64,000 bases of DNA from JBGVSA01 sp049840475. Its GTDB lineage: Bacteria; Pseudomonadota; Gammaproteobacteria; Burkholderiales; Rhodocyclaceae. Made by a program: the position numbers and the translations under genes. Positions 34,238 to 45,619 of the stretch are shown piece after piece; the stretch's first letter is position 1; each line of letters opens with the position of its first letter. The stretch is taken from assembly GCA_049840475.1 (NCBI GenBank), contig JASGKX010000003.1, positions 1,054,001 through 1,118,000 on the forward strand, in the 5' to 3' direction. The notes below the pieces were generated by a model that saw only the letters and a program-made list of their open reading frames with translations, searched no databases and was not told the origin of the DNA.

Positions 34238-35506
34238 TCAGAACCTGTAGCGGATGTTGGCGTAGGCCACGACGTCGTCGTAGTTATCCGTGCTCAGCGT
34301 CGAGTTGCGATGCGCGCTGGAAAGGCTCGCCTGCACGAGCCAGCGCGGCGTGACCTGCCAATCGGCGTTGACGCCCAGCGTCCATACGTTCTCGCGTCGC
34401 TGCTCGACATCGAGTCCGGCGACCTGATTGCCCTGGTAGTCACGTTTGCGCCAGTCGACCACGGCACCAAAACCAAGCTTGGGCGTGGCCTGCCAACTGG
34501 GACGGAATGCCAATCCCATCGTGCGTGCGTAGGTCGCGGAGCCATCGTTGATCGCGCCCAGGTCGCGGTAGACCTGGAACTTGAGCGCCGTGATGGTGGT
34601 GACGTTCCAGGTGTAATTCAGTTGGCCCGTCCAGCCGGAGAAATCGCGCTCGGACAAATGGTTGTGATCGCGTTGCAGCCAGGCGACATAACCATCGAAG
34701 GTCGAAATGCCAGTGGGCTCATAGAGCGCCGACAGGCGCCACTCGCGCTGCTTGAAACTGTTGTCGGCGGTCGGCGACAGACCCAGCGACGGATCGGGCA
34801 GGATCACGTTCGGGTAGTCGTATTTCGACTGGCGATAGCGCAGGTCCAGCCAGTTGTCGGTACGCGGTGCGTAGCGCAAGCCGGCTTCGCCCGCGAAGCT
34901 GTCGTTGTCGCCGCCCGTGGCGTCATCGAGGCTGTTGCGGCTGCGCGCGACGATCGCGCCGCCCACGACCATCCACGGCCCCCCCACACGCACGGCGGCG
35001 TCGCCGATGATGCGGTTGTCGGTAACGATATTCAGCCGCCGGTCGAGACGATCTGCCATGTCTACCGGCGCGCGGTAATTCTGGTACTTGATGCTCGCCG
35101 TGCTGTCGCTACCGAAGCCCGTCGTCCAGCCCGCGCGGATGTTTTCGCTTTCGTAGTTGAGCTGGTCGAAGCTCGCATAGCGCGCGATCGTTCCGCCCAG
35201 CAGGGCGTACACGCGTTGGCGCCCAAACTGTTTGTTGAAGTCGAGACCCGCCGACGTCAGGGATACCCAATCGTCCTGATGGCTTTCGCCGACCGGGTTG
35301 ATGCCGTCGGACAGCTTGTAGACGTTGCTCTCGTACTTGAGCCCCTGCCCCACATAGACGTGGAAAGCGTCGCCGTCGTCGAGCGACGGATCGGCTGCCG
35401 CCTTTGTCGCAGCCTGTGTTTGCGCGTGGGCGCTCCACGCCGCCGAGAGGAGCGTAAAAAGCACACTGCGTTGCAACAATTTCAGGCCGGACATTGACGT
35501 TTGCAT
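34238..35506 (-). CDS. epsL: EpsL-type outer-membrane beta-barrel protein
   Basis: A 422-aa protein with a signal peptide (about 1-28, ending AWSAHA) and alternating aromatic/polar beta strands throughout, ending VVAYANIRYRF. A C-terminal phenylalanine after an amphipathic strand is the recognition mark of the outer-membrane barrel assembly machine. Similar barrels are annotated EpsL in methanolan-type EPS clusters and are thought to help the polymer cross the outer membrane or to anchor it. It is divergent from the priming transferase gene across 334 bases (35507-35840). Transcription of this gene is separate from the small protein gene by 313 bases. Confidence 0.87.
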   Translation of the reverse strand: MQTSMSGLKLLQRSVLFTLLSAAWSAHAQTQAATKAAADPSLDDGDAFHVYVGQGLKYESNVYKLSDGINPVGESHQDDWVSLTSAGLDFNKQFGRQRVYALLGGTIARYASFDQLNYESENIRAGWTTGFGSDSTASIKYQNYRAPVDMADRLDRRLNIVTDNRIIGDAAVRVGGPWMVVGGAIVARSRNSLDDATGGDNDSFAGEAGLRYAPRTDNWLDLRYRQSKYDYPNVILPDPSLGLSPTADNSFKQREWRLSALYEPTGISTFDGYVAWLQRDHNHLSERDFSGWTGQLNYTWNVTTITALKFQVYRDLGAINDGSATYARTMGLAFRPSWQATPKLGFGAVVDWRKRDYQGNQVAGLDVEQRRENVWTLGVNADWQVTPRWLVQASLSSAHRNSTLSTDNYDDVVAYANIRYRF

Positions 35507-35840
35507 AGTTATGGACAGAGTGCTTCGTCCTCTCGAATTGAATCGTTCCTTCCTCTAGCAATCACCGTGCCATTGATTTCATGACGATATCGATGCACAG
35601 GCGCCAAGCCGGCACGTTTCTTTCTTCACATTAGCTGTCCGCCCCACGCGCATCAATCTTGCGCTGCGCTGCAGCAGCTACCACAATGAAATCAAGGTCG
35701 CGATGTGTAAGGGGGCATCCGTAACCGGGCGCAAAAAAAGTTCTTGCGGCACCGCATCAAGCCGCGGCGAGCCACTACAGCAAGACGAGTGCCTGTTTGC
35801 ACAGTCGTTTCGAATCACCTTAAAAAACAGCGGGATTCAC
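35507..35840. promoter_or_regulatory. Divergent intergenic region between epsL and the priming transferase
   Basis: 334 bases with no gene. It must hold two back-to-back promoters. A CTGCAG-centred palindromic patch lies near 35665-35680 and a stretch of A-rich DNA near 35735. No operator or riboswitch could be named. Confidence 0.4.
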
Positions 35841-37244
35841 ATGCTTGCTACCCTCGACCCCCAGAAATACCGAAGCTTTTTCCGCGCCCGTTTCTCGATC
35901 GCACGTGTCGTTGAAATATTTACCGACCCGTTGCTGATTGTGCTGTGCCTGCTGTTCACGGCCACGTGGTACGGCGAGCGAATCGAAGCGCACTACATCA
36001 TTCTTGGACTGATCGCGTTCTCGCTCACCTTCCCCGGCAACCTTCAATTGAGTGATTCGCCGGCGCGCATGACGCGCAAAACTGTCGTGGATTGGATACT
36101 GGTCGCAGCGATGTTGCTGGTATTTGGCTATGCCAGCGGGTACGAACGCTTCTACCCCGACAAGGTGATCTTCACTTGGCTGGCTGCGACTTTGGTGATG
36201 TTGCCGCTGAGCCATTACCTGATCCGCACGAACATGCCGCGCGCACTGTCGGCCTCCGGCGTCAAGACTGCGGTGATCGTGGGCGGCAACGACCTGGGCA
36301 CGACGCTCGCCAACCAGCTGATGACGAACGAATACAGCGGAATTCGCCCGCTTGGCGTATTCGATGACCGCACCATCGAGCGGCTCAATCTGGGGCCACG
36401 CCTGCCATTCCTCGGCCGAATGTCGGAATTGGCCGAATATGTGAAGCTCAAGCGCGTGGATCACATTTACATCGCACTGCCGATGGCAAGCCAGCCGCGC
36501 ATCCTGTCGCTACTCGACGAATTGAAGGACACGACGGCATCGGTGTACTTCGTGCCGGACATCTTCATGACCGACCTGATCCAGGGGCGCATGGAATGCG
36601 TCGGCGGCATGCCGGTGGTAGCCGTGTGCGAAACACCATTCACGGGATTGGACGGCGCGGTCAAACGTGCGTCCGACCTGGTGCTGGCGTCGATCATCCT
36701 GGTGATGATCTCTCCCCTCCTGCTGGCGTGCGCCATCGGCGTCAAGCGCAGCTCGCCCGGGCCGGTCATCTTCAAGCAGCGCCGCTACGGGTTGGATGGG
36801 CGCGAAATCCTCGTCTACAAATTCCGTTCGATGTCCGTCACCGAGAACGGCGATGTCGTGAAGCAGGCCACCAAGAACGATGCCCGGGTCACGCCATTTG
36901 GCGCCTTCATCCGCAAGACATCGCTGGACGAGCTGCCACAGTTCATCAACGTGCTGCAGGGGCGGATGAGCATCGTCGGCCCGCGCCCGCACGCGGTGGC
37001 GCACAACGAGGCATATCGCAAGATCATCAAAGGCTACATGGTCCGGCACAAGGTCAAGCCGGGCATTACGGGGTGGGCGCAGGTCAACGGCTGCCGGGGT
37101 GAGACCGACACCGTTGACAAGATGGAAGCGCGCGTCCGCTACGACCTGGACTACCTGCGCAACTGGTCGCTCGGTCTCGACCTGTGGATCATCGTCAAGA
37201 CCTTCCTCGTCGTCGCCGTCAAGGGCGACAAGCAGGCCTACTAA
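35841..37244 (+). CDS. Undecaprenyl-phosphate glucose phosphotransferase (priming transferase)
   Basis: A 467-aa membrane protein that starts EPS repeat-unit synthesis by moving hexose-1-phosphate to undecaprenyl phosphate. Order: four to five N-terminal helices, a soluble CoA-binding-like domain (VIVGGNDLGTTLANQLM, about 150-240), another helix, and the bacterial sugar transferase domain at the C-terminus, with SDLVLASIILVMISPLLL, the FKQRRYGLDG stretch, LDELPQFINVLQGRMSIVGP and PRPHAVAHN, all diagnostic for this group. I chose the ATG at 35841: the longer frame from 35703 starts with non-membrane, Cys-rich residues. Its divergent position to epsL and priming function tie it to the EPS cluster. 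Confidence 0.94.
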   Translation: MLATLDPQKYRSFFRARFSIARVVEIFTDPLLIVLCLLFTATWYGERIEAHYIILGLIAFSLTFPGNLQLSDSPARMTRKTVVDWILVAAMLLVFGYASGYERFYPDKVIFTWLAATLVMLPLSHYLIRTNMPRALSASGVKTAVIVGGNDLGTTLANQLMTNEYSGIRPLGVFDDRTIERLNLGPRLPFLGRMSELAEYVKLKRVDHIYIALPMASQPRILSLLDELKDTTASVYFVPDIFMTDLIQGRMECVGGMPVVAVCETPFTGLDGAVKRASDLVLASIILVMISPLLLACAIGVKRSSPGPVIFKQRRYGLDGREILVYKFRSMSVTENGDVVKQATKNDARVTPFGAFIRKTSLDELPQFINVLQGRMSIVGPRPHAVAHNEAYRKIIKGYMVRHKVKPGITGWAQVNGCRGETDTVDKMEARVRYDLDYLRNWSLGLDLWIIVKTFLVVAVKGDKQAY

Positions 37245-37532
37245 ATAGGAAACCCCGGCGAGCGGGTGTGGTCGGACGACCGTCCCCCCGCCTGCCGGCC
37301 TCGCCGCGCACCGTTCGGGGGCAGCGCGGTTTCCCGTCACATGTGTCCGGCACACTCGCCGACGCAACCTCCGGAACCTCCGACAGCCTGATCCTGCCTG
37401 GCTTTCGGGAACATTGGCCGAGCTTCAGGGTCAGGCCGATTTCCATTCAGCACTTTTTTTGCTTATTTTGTATTTTGAACATAACGCGCCGCGGCAGGGG
37501 CGCGTACCCGTCCATCATAGTGGGAGGCGATC

Positions 37533-40088
37533 TTGCAAGAAGGTCAGGTGTTTCAACTCGAAGTACGCCCGAAAATCCCCGCCAAGCTAGTGCGGCTCGA
37601 AGAGCTGGCCGGCAATCTCTGGTACAGCTGGGACCGAGCCACGCGCACGCTCTTCGCCCGGCTCCACCCCGCCCTGTGGAATGGCGTGGGCCATAGCCCC
37701 AAGGCCATGCTCAAGCGCATCGACGAACACCGCCTGCTCGAAGCGGCGGCCGATCCGATGTACCTCAACAGCCTGAACCGCGTCCTGTCCGCCTACGACA
37801 TCTATCACCAGGACGGCCCGCCGCGCGGCAAGGGAGCGGAGTTCAAGCCCGACGATCTGGTGGCGTATTTCTGCGCCGAGTTCGGCTTCCACGCCAGCCT
37901 GCCGATCTATTCCGGCGGGCTCGGTATTCTGGCCGGCGACCACTGCAAGGCGGCCAGCGACGCCCGCCTGCCCTTCGTCGGCATCGGCCTGCTGTACCGG
38001 CAGGGCTATTTCAGCCAGCTCTTCGACCAGGACGGCAACCAGCAGGCCGATTACACCGATTCCGACTTCGACGACCTGCCCGTCTCGCCCGTGCTCGACG
38101 GCGAAGGCAAGGAGCTGCACGTCACCGTGCCGATGCAGGATCGCGACATCCAGGCCAAGGTGTGGCAGGCAAAAATTGGCCACGTGCGCCTGTTCTTGCT
38201 CGACACCGACCTGCCCGCCAATTCCGAGCATGACCGAGACATCGCGCACCAGCTCTACGGCGGCGACCGGCAGACACGCATTGAGCAAGAGATCGTGCTC
38301 GGCGTTGGCGGCGCGCGGGCACTTGCGGCAATCGGCCTACAGCCGACGGTATGGCATATCAACGAAGGGCACGCTGCCTTCCTGATCCTGGAACGGATTC
38401 GTGCGCTGGTGGGCAATGGCCTGCCCTTCAAGGCCGCGCTCGAAGCGGTCGCTGCCAACACGGTGTTCACCACGCACACGCCGGTGCCGGCCGGGCACGA
38501 TCACTTTGCGCGCGACACGGTGCTGCAATACCTGACGCGCCATGCGCGTGACATGGGTATCGATGACGCCACGCTGTTGAACCTGGGCAGCGTGAAGAGC
38601 ATGGAAGACTTCAACATGACCGCGCTGGCGGTGCGCGGTTCGCGCTTCCAGAATGGCGTGTCGCGCATCCACGGCGACGTGTCGGCGCACATCCTGCGCG
38701 AGTTCTGGCCCGAAATTCCCGAAGACGAGAACCCGGTGACGTATGTCACCAACGGCGTCCACGCGCCGACCTTCCTCGCCTCGCAATGGCGCGAGGTGTT
38801 CGACCGCTACCTGGGCTTCGGCTGGAGCCAGCGCGTGACCGATGCGGCCACGTGGGAGCGCATCGACGCGATTCCCGATCACGTTTTCTGGGGCGTGCGG
38901 CAAGACCTCAAGGCGCAGCTCATGCACTTGGTGCGTCACCGCGTCAGCGTGCAGCACCATCGCAACCACGGCAGCGCGTCGCACCTCGATCGCATGCTCG
39001 CGCAGACCGACCCGACCGAGCCGCGTGTGCTCACGGTCGGTTTTGGTCGCCGCTTTGCCACCTACAAGCGCGCGACGCTGCTGTTCTCCGATCTCGAACG
39101 TCTGCACAAGATCGTGAGCGACCCGGAGCGGCCTGTGCTGTTCCTCTTCGCCGGCAAGGCGCACCCGGCCGACAAGCCGGGGCAGGACTTCATCCGCACT
39201 ATCCACAAGATCTCGCACATGCCGGAGTTCCTCGGCAAGGTGCTGCTGGTGGAAGGTTACGACCTGCGGCTGGGGCGACGCATGGTGAGCGGCGTCGATG
39301 TGTGGCTCAACAATCCGATCTATCCGCTCGAAGCCTCCGGCACCTCGGGCATGAAGGCCGGGATGAACGGCGTGCTCAATCTGTCGGTGCTCGACGGCTG
39401 GTGGGGCGAAGGCTTCGAAGGCGACAACGGTTGGGCGATCCGCCCCTCGCCGGACGGCACGGACCCCGAACGGCGCGATGCCGAAGAAGCGCAGACGCTC
39501 TATGAGCTACTGCAGGACCAAGTGTTGCCGCTCTACTACCGCACCAACAACATGGGGTATTCGCCCGACTGGATCAGCATGGCGAAGAAGTCGATCGCCT
39601 CGATCCTGCCCGCCTACAGCGCCACGCGCATGCTGGAGCAATACGTCGGCAAGTTCTACCTGCCGGCCAGCAAGCATGGTCGCCGCTTTGCATCCAACGA
39701 CTTTGCCGCCGCACGCGCATTGGCGGACTGGAAGACCAAGATCTGCAGTGCGTGGCCGACCGTAGCGCTGCGCATGCTCACGCCGCCCGACAAGCGCCTT
39801 ACCTATGGCGAATCGGTTCGCATGGACCTGGCCGTCAAGCTCGACGGGCTGGAGCCCGCCGACGTGGTTGTCGAGCTGCTCTTGTCGCGCGGCCTGCGTG
39901 AACAAGTCGAGCACCATGCCACGCATCACACGCTGGAAGCCACCGAGGACATCGGCAACGGCGAGCGGCGCTACACGCTGGAGTTGCGCCCGGAACAATG
40001 CGGCAAGCTCGACTTCCGGGTGCGCATCTATCCGCGCCACGCGCTGCTGTCGCATCCGCACGAGTTGGGCCTGATGAAGTGGTTGTGA
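37533..40088 (+). CDS. glgP: Alpha-glucan/glycogen phosphorylase
   Basis: An 851-aa GT35 enzyme that releases glucose-1-phosphate from alpha-1,4-glucan. The N-terminal about 100 residues match the extra domain of the 'alpha-glucan family phosphorylase' branch rather than E. coli GlgP. YSGGLGILAGDH is the donor loop; the pyridoxal-phosphate lysine is K608 in GTSGMKAGMNG. The start is an unusual TTG, fixed by GGGAGG six bases upstream (the frame has no earlier ATG). Length is normal. It is followed by glgX, so both probably degrade storage glycogen. 37245-37532 (288 bases) holds its promoter, with no clear signal. Confidence 0.95.
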   Translation: MQEGQVFQLEVRPKIPAKLVRLEELAGNLWYSWDRATRTLFARLHPALWNGVGHSPKAMLKRIDEHRLLEAAADPMYLNSLNRVLSAYDIYHQDGPPRGKGAEFKPDDLVAYFCAEFGFHASLPIYSGGLGILAGDHCKAASDARLPFVGIGLLYRQGYFSQLFDQDGNQQADYTDSDFDDLPVSPVLDGEGKELHVTVPMQDRDIQAKVWQAKIGHVRLFLLDTDLPANSEHDRDIAHQLYGGDRQTRIEQEIVLGVGGARALAAIGLQPTVWHINEGHAAFLILERIRALVGNGLPFKAALEAVAANTVFTTHTPVPAGHDHFARDTVLQYLTRHARDMGIDDATLLNLGSVKSMEDFNMTALAVRGSRFQNGVSRIHGDVSAHILREFWPEIPEDENPVTYVTNGVHAPTFLASQWREVFDRYLGFGWSQRVTDAATWERIDAIPDHVFWGVRQDLKAQLMHLVRHRVSVQHHRNHGSASHLDRMLAQTDPTEPRVLTVGFGRRFATYKRATLLFSDLERLHKIVSDPERPVLFLFAGKAHPADKPGQDFIRTIHKISHMPEFLGKVLLVEGYDLRLGRRMVSGVDVWLNNPIYPLEASGTSGMKAGMNGVLNLSVLDGWWGEGFEGDNGWAIRPSPDGTDPERRDAEEAQTLYELLQDQVLPLYYRTNNMGYSPDWISMAKKSIASILPAYSATRMLEQYVGKFYLPASKHGRRFASNDFAAARALADWKTKICSAWPTVALRMLTPPDKRLTYGESVRMDLAVKLDGLEPADVVVELLLSRGLREQVEHHATHHTLEATEDIGNGERRYTLELRPEQCGKLDFRVRIYPRHALLSHPHELGLMKWL

Positions 40089-40094
40089 GCTGAA

Positions 40095-40127
40095 CGAGCC
40101 GCCCCGCTGCAACGGTGGGGCGGCTCG
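40095..40127 (+). terminator. Strong hairpin after glgP
   Basis: An 11-bp perfect GC-rich stem (CGAGCCGCCCC and complement) with an 11-base loop lies 6 bases after the stop codon. The U-tract is poor (GTGGTTTG), so it may be a stabiliser or weak terminator rather than a full one; glgX follows 53 bases later. Confidence 0.6.
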
Positions 40128-40180
40128 TGGTTTGCGCATGAAACCCGCCACATGTGGCGGCTACCGCTCAGGGAGGGTTC

Positions 40181-42355
<2,175 letters not shown>

Positions 42356-42428
42356 AAACGGTCAGGACCCTTGCAATCGTCTCTGCACGGTCCAACATGA
42401 CGGGTTCGATTCATTACAGCGAGTCGCC

Positions 42429-43424
42429 ATGATTCCGTTCTCCGTCCTCGACCTTTCCCCCATCTGCGCCGACGGCACTGCGCGCGACGCACTGGCCAAT
42501 ACGCTCGACCTCGCGCGCCACGCCGAACGACTGGGTTACCACCGTTACTGGCTGGCCGAACACCACAACATGCCGGGCATCGCCAGCGCGGCAACGGCCG
42601 TGGTGATCGGCCATGTCGCGGGCGGCACCTCGCGCATCCGCGTCGGCGCGGGCGGCATCATGCTGCCCAACCACGCACCGCTGGTGATCGCTGAACAGTT
42701 CGGCACGCTCGAATCGCTCTACCCTGGGCGCATTGACCTTGGCCTCGGGCGCGCGCCGGGCACCGACCAACGCACCGCACGCGCATTGCGACGCAACCTG
42801 ACAGAGAGTGCGGACACTTTCCCGCAGGACGTGGTCGAGTTGCTGGATTACTTTCACGGTGAAGCGGGCGGCCCGGACGATGTCAAAGCGGTGCCCGGTC
42901 AGGGATTGAATATTCCCGTGTGGCTGCTCGGATCGAGCATGTTCAGCGCGCAACTGGCTGCCGCGCTCGGACTGCCGTTTGCGTTTGCCTCGCACTTCGC
43001 GCCGGATTATCTCGAAGCGGCCTTGCAGATGTACCGCGCGCGTTTCCAGCCTTCGCGCTGGCTCGACCAGCCTTATGCCATGGCGGGGTTGAATGTCTTC
43101 GCGGCAGATACCGACGCCGACGCGCGACTGTTGTTCACTTCCATCCAGCAACAGTTCATCAACCTGCGTCGCGGCATGCCAGGCAAACTCAGCGCGCCGT
43201 CGCACGAAGCCGTCGATCGCTGGTCGCCCATCGAGCGGGCGGGCGCCGACCATGCGTTGTCGCTGGCCGTGGTGGGCGCTGCCGACACGGTGGAGCAAGG
43301 CATCCGCCGCTTCATCGAACGCACAGGCGTTGACGAATTGATGGTGACGGCACAGATATTTGATCACCCGGCACGCGTGCGCTCTTTTGAAATCGTCGCC
43401 GACGTGCGCGATCGCCTCGCCTGA
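42429..43424 (+). CDS. LLM-class (luciferase-like) flavin-dependent oxidoreductase
   Basis: A 331-aa flavin-dependent monooxygenase-like protein with an alkanal-monooxygenase TIM barrel. Family blocks are RHAERLGYHRYWLAEHHNMP (28-47), TSRIRVGAGGIMLPNH and EQFGTLESLYPGRIDLGLGR. It uses reduced FMN to oxidise an unknown substrate; this subfamily (MsnO8-like) is widespread and often of unknown role. It starts 73 bases after glgX, same strand, with a GCGAGTCGCC upstream and no typical Shine-Dalgarno; there is no sign that it belongs to glycogen metabolism. Followed by a GC-rich hairpin. Confidence 0.93.
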   Translation: MIPFSVLDLSPICADGTARDALANTLDLARHAERLGYHRYWLAEHHNMPGIASAATAVVIGHVAGGTSRIRVGAGGIMLPNHAPLVIAEQFGTLESLYPGRIDLGLGRAPGTDQRTARALRRNLTESADTFPQDVVELLDYFHGEAGGPDDVKAVPGQGLNIPVWLLGSSMFSAQLAAALGLPFAFASHFAPDYLEAALQMYRARFQPSRWLDQPYAMAGLNVFAADTDADARLLFTSIQQQFINLRRGMPGKLSAPSHEAVDRWSPIERAGADHALSLAVVGAADTVEQGIRRFIERTGVDELMVTAQIFDHPARVRSFEIVADVRDRLA

Positions 43425-43436
43425 CTCCCCCTCCGG

Positions 43437-43456
43437 CCCGCCCCTCGGCGGGCCAT
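43437..43456 (+). terminator. Terminator-like hairpin after the LLM gene
   Basis: A perfect 8-bp stem (GGCCCGCC/GGCGGGCC, loop CCTC) 12 bases after the stop is followed by ATTCTTGC, a short T-rich run. Moderate terminator. Confidence 0.6.
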
Positions 43457-43719
43457 TCTTGCTTCGCCCCTCCGTTTTCTCCATTGCTCCAGCGCTTTCC
43501 TGCGACGCAAATCCCGACGATAGCCACGTCAAAACAATGGGTTGCAGCCCAACATAGATCTTCCGCATGGCACCATAAAAATGTTCCATGTGGATTATCC
43601 TTGAATCAATAGTTCATTTTGATATTATTCAGCCACGGACTTGATGAACACCCCTCTCAGAAAGTTCTGGCAGCCCCAACCCCCTGCTGCCCCCGAATGA
43701 ATCAACAAGGAGAAGAATC

Positions 43720-44064
43720 ATGCTGCTGCGTAAAACTGCCCTCATCGCTGGCCTCGCCCTGATCGCTGGTACCGCCATCGCTGCCCCGACTGAGAACGAC
43801 TTCCCGGCTGACCAGATCTACCAACAAAGCACCATCTCCCGCGCCGACAAGCGCGCCGACGACGCTGCCTGGACCAAGCAAGAAGCCTCTGAAGGCTACG
43901 TCTGGCAACAAGACGAATCGAACAACGGCTACGTCTTCGCCGGCACGCCGGCCCAAGCCAAGGCTGATTCGGTCGTATCCGACAGCGAAACCCCGGCCGC
44001 TCGTTCGCTGCTGCGCAGCCCGGCCGAACAAGTTCGCTTCGACGAACAACAGACCGCCGGCTGA
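43720..44064 (+). CDS. Small secreted protein of unknown function, first tandem copy
   Basis: A 114-aa protein with a classic Sec signal peptide (MLLRKTALIAGLALIAGTAIA). The mature part is hydrophilic, starts PTENDFPADQIYQQSTIS and contains RADKRADDAAW, EGYVWQQ and NNGYVFAGTPAQ. It has no cysteine and no known domain. The start has an AAGGAG site eight bases upstream. The next gene is a near-copy (6 of 114 residues differ), so both likely have the same role. It precedes a MarR-family gene. The Bug-like or DUF4148 proteins of this group share a similar size but their motifs are not seen. Function unknown. Confidence 0.85.
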   Translation: MLLRKTALIAGLALIAGTAIAAPTENDFPADQIYQQSTISRADKRADDAAWTKQEASEGYVWQQDESNNGYVFAGTPAQAKADSVVSDSETPAARSLLRSPAEQVRFDEQQTAG

Positions 44065-44148
44065 TCAAGCCTGATGCCCGCGTTGCGTCCCCCGGCGTAA
44101 CGCGGCGATTGCCCCACCCCCTGCCCCAACTCCCCAAGGAGAACAAAA

Positions 44149-44493
44149 ATGTTCCTTCGTAAAACTGCCCTGATCGCTGGCCTCGCCCTCGTTGCTGGCA
44201 CTGCCGTCGCCGCCCCGACCGAAAACGACTTCCCGGCTGACCAGATCTACCAACAAAGCACCATCTCCCGCGCCGACAAGCGCGCCGACGACGCCGCCTG
44301 GGCCAAGCAAGAGGCCTCGGAAGGTTATGTGTGGCAACAGGACGACGCGAACAATGGCTACGTCTTCGCTGGTACGCCGGCCCAGGCCAAGGCTGATTCG
44401 GTCGTCTCCGACAGCGAAACCCCGGCCGCCCGCTCGCTGCTGCGCAGCCCGGCCGAGCAAGTCCGCTTCGATGAGCAGCAGACCGCAGGCTAA
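44149..44493 (+). CDS. Small secreted protein of unknown function, second tandem copy
   Basis: 114 aa. It differs from the first copy at six residues (L2F, I15V, I20V, T52A, E66D, S67A), two of them in the signal peptide. The nucleotide differences are mostly synonymous third positions, so selection has kept the protein sequence: this is not a recent exact duplicate. The AAGGAG site lies eight bases before the ATG. The 84-base spacer from the first copy holds no terminator, so one transcript is likely. Function unknown. Confidence 0.85.
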   Translation: MFLRKTALIAGLALVAGTAVAAPTENDFPADQIYQQSTISRADKRADDAAWAKQEASEGYVWQQDDANNGYVFAGTPAQAKADSVVSDSETPAARSLLRSPAEQVRFDEQQTAG

Positions 44494-44652
44494 GCGCCTG
44501 CGAATGGCGCGCGCAATGCTTCTCTCCTGGCGGCGCGCGCGCCGCCCGCGCGCCATCTGGCCTTCGGACCGAGTGGCCACGGATATTGGCAAACAGTCAG
44601 GAGCGTCAAAACCTGTGAAAAACGTGCTACTGGTAACGGTAACTTGACGAAA

Positions 44653-44665
44653 CAGTTGTAAACTG
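44653..44665. promoter_or_regulatory. Short palindrome upstream of the MarR-family gene
   Basis: CAGTTGTAAACTG is palindromic around its central three bases, 36 bases before the start at 44701. MarR regulators usually bind such near-palindromes in front of their own gene, so it is a weak operator candidate. Confidence 0.35.
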
Positions 44666-44700
44666 CACTGTCGATGATTCGATAATTTCGGAGTAGTGGT

Positions 44701-45234
44701 ATGAGCATTCAGATTGAAAAAGCCTCGCCGCTGAACGACATGTTGTCGCGGCTGGAGCGCACGAATGCGCGACTTCCATGCTCTGCGGGGCTCCCTACCA
44801 GCCCCCTGCCCCAATTGATCCGGCATGTCGCCAAGATGTTGCAGGAACAGATCAATGAAGATCTGCGCGACACGGATCTTACGTACAACAATTTCCACGT
44901 GCTGTTGATGCTCTACAGCGCGCCGGACTGCGACGGCGGCATCAATCCGTCAGTGCTGTCCGAGTGTTCGGGCGAAACCCGGACCAACATGACGCGGATC
45001 ATCGATGATCTGGTCTCGCGCGGGCTGGTCGAACGTGTCCATTGCAAAGAAGACCGCCGCCGCATCGATCTGCACCTGACCGCAGCGGGCATCAAGTTGG
45101 TCGAACATGCGTTGCCAATCATCCGGCGCCATGCGCAGACCACGTTCGATATATTCGAGCCGCAAGAGCGGGCGGAATTCGAACGCCTGCTGATCAAGCT
45201 GCTGTTGACCTCGCCGAGCCTCGCACCGGCCTGA
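44701..45234 (+). CDS. MarR-family transcriptional regulator
   Basis: A 177-aa winged-helix regulator. The recognition helix lies in ECSGETRTNMTRIIDDLVSRGLVER, followed by the wing CKEDRRRIDLHLTAAG, both diagnostic of MarR. Flanking helices form the dimer interface. It probably responds to a small aromatic or toxic molecule, as usual for the family; no efflux or catabolic gene sits beside it, only the tandem secreted proteins upstream, so its target is unclear. The start has GGAG eight bases upstream. A cysteine (residue about 27) and two later ones could make it redox-sensitive. Confidence 0.92.
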   Translation: MSIQIEKASPLNDMLSRLERTNARLPCSAGLPTSPLPQLIRHVAKMLQEQINEDLRDTDLTYNNFHVLLMLYSAPDCDGGINPSVLSECSGETRTNMTRIIDDLVSRGLVERVHCKEDRRRIDLHLTAAGIKLVEHALPIIRRHAQTTFDIFEPQERAEFERLLIKLLLTSPSLAPA

Positions 45235-45255
45235 AGCCCGCGAGCCATCGATGCC

Positions 45256-45283
45256 AAAAGCCGGCCGAGCGCCGGCTTTTTTG
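45256..45283 (+). terminator. Rho-independent terminator after the MarR gene
   Basis: A 10-bp stem (AAAAGCCGGC/GCCGGCTTTT, loop CGAGC) with six T residues, 22 bases after the stop. Confidence 0.93.
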
Positions 45284-45576
45284 TTGGCTTTCTTGTTGTT
45301 CGCACTCTTATCGACGGGCACTCGCCCTCGATCACGCCACCATCTTCCGATAACCACAATACCGCCGTCCGACAGATGCGTCGGAAATGAGCTAGGACAG
45401 CACCTGCATCGCGCCGAATGGGAAGACCTAACCATCTGATGTCATAGACATTTTCTTACTTATCGCCCCAGACGCCGCCTATTGAGCCATCTCGGATATT
45501 GCATCGTCACAAAAGTGTAAATTCCTGTGAGTCGATGCATATCAAGAACCTTTATCGATCACTTTGATCAAATGTA

Positions 45577-45600
45577 TTGTTACAATAACTTTTGTAACAA
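45577..45600. promoter_or_regulatory. 8-bp inverted repeat just upstream of the FNR paralogue
   Basis: TTGTTACA (45577-45584) and TGTAACAA (45593-45600) are exact reverse complements around 8 bases, 20 bases before the GTG start at 45620. It is well placed for an operator or autoregulatory site. The wider gap 45284-45576 shows an AT-rich region (45451-45570), probably a promoter, but no clear -35/-10 pair. Confidence 0.5.
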
Positions 45601-45619
45601 ACTACAAGAGGAGACTGAG

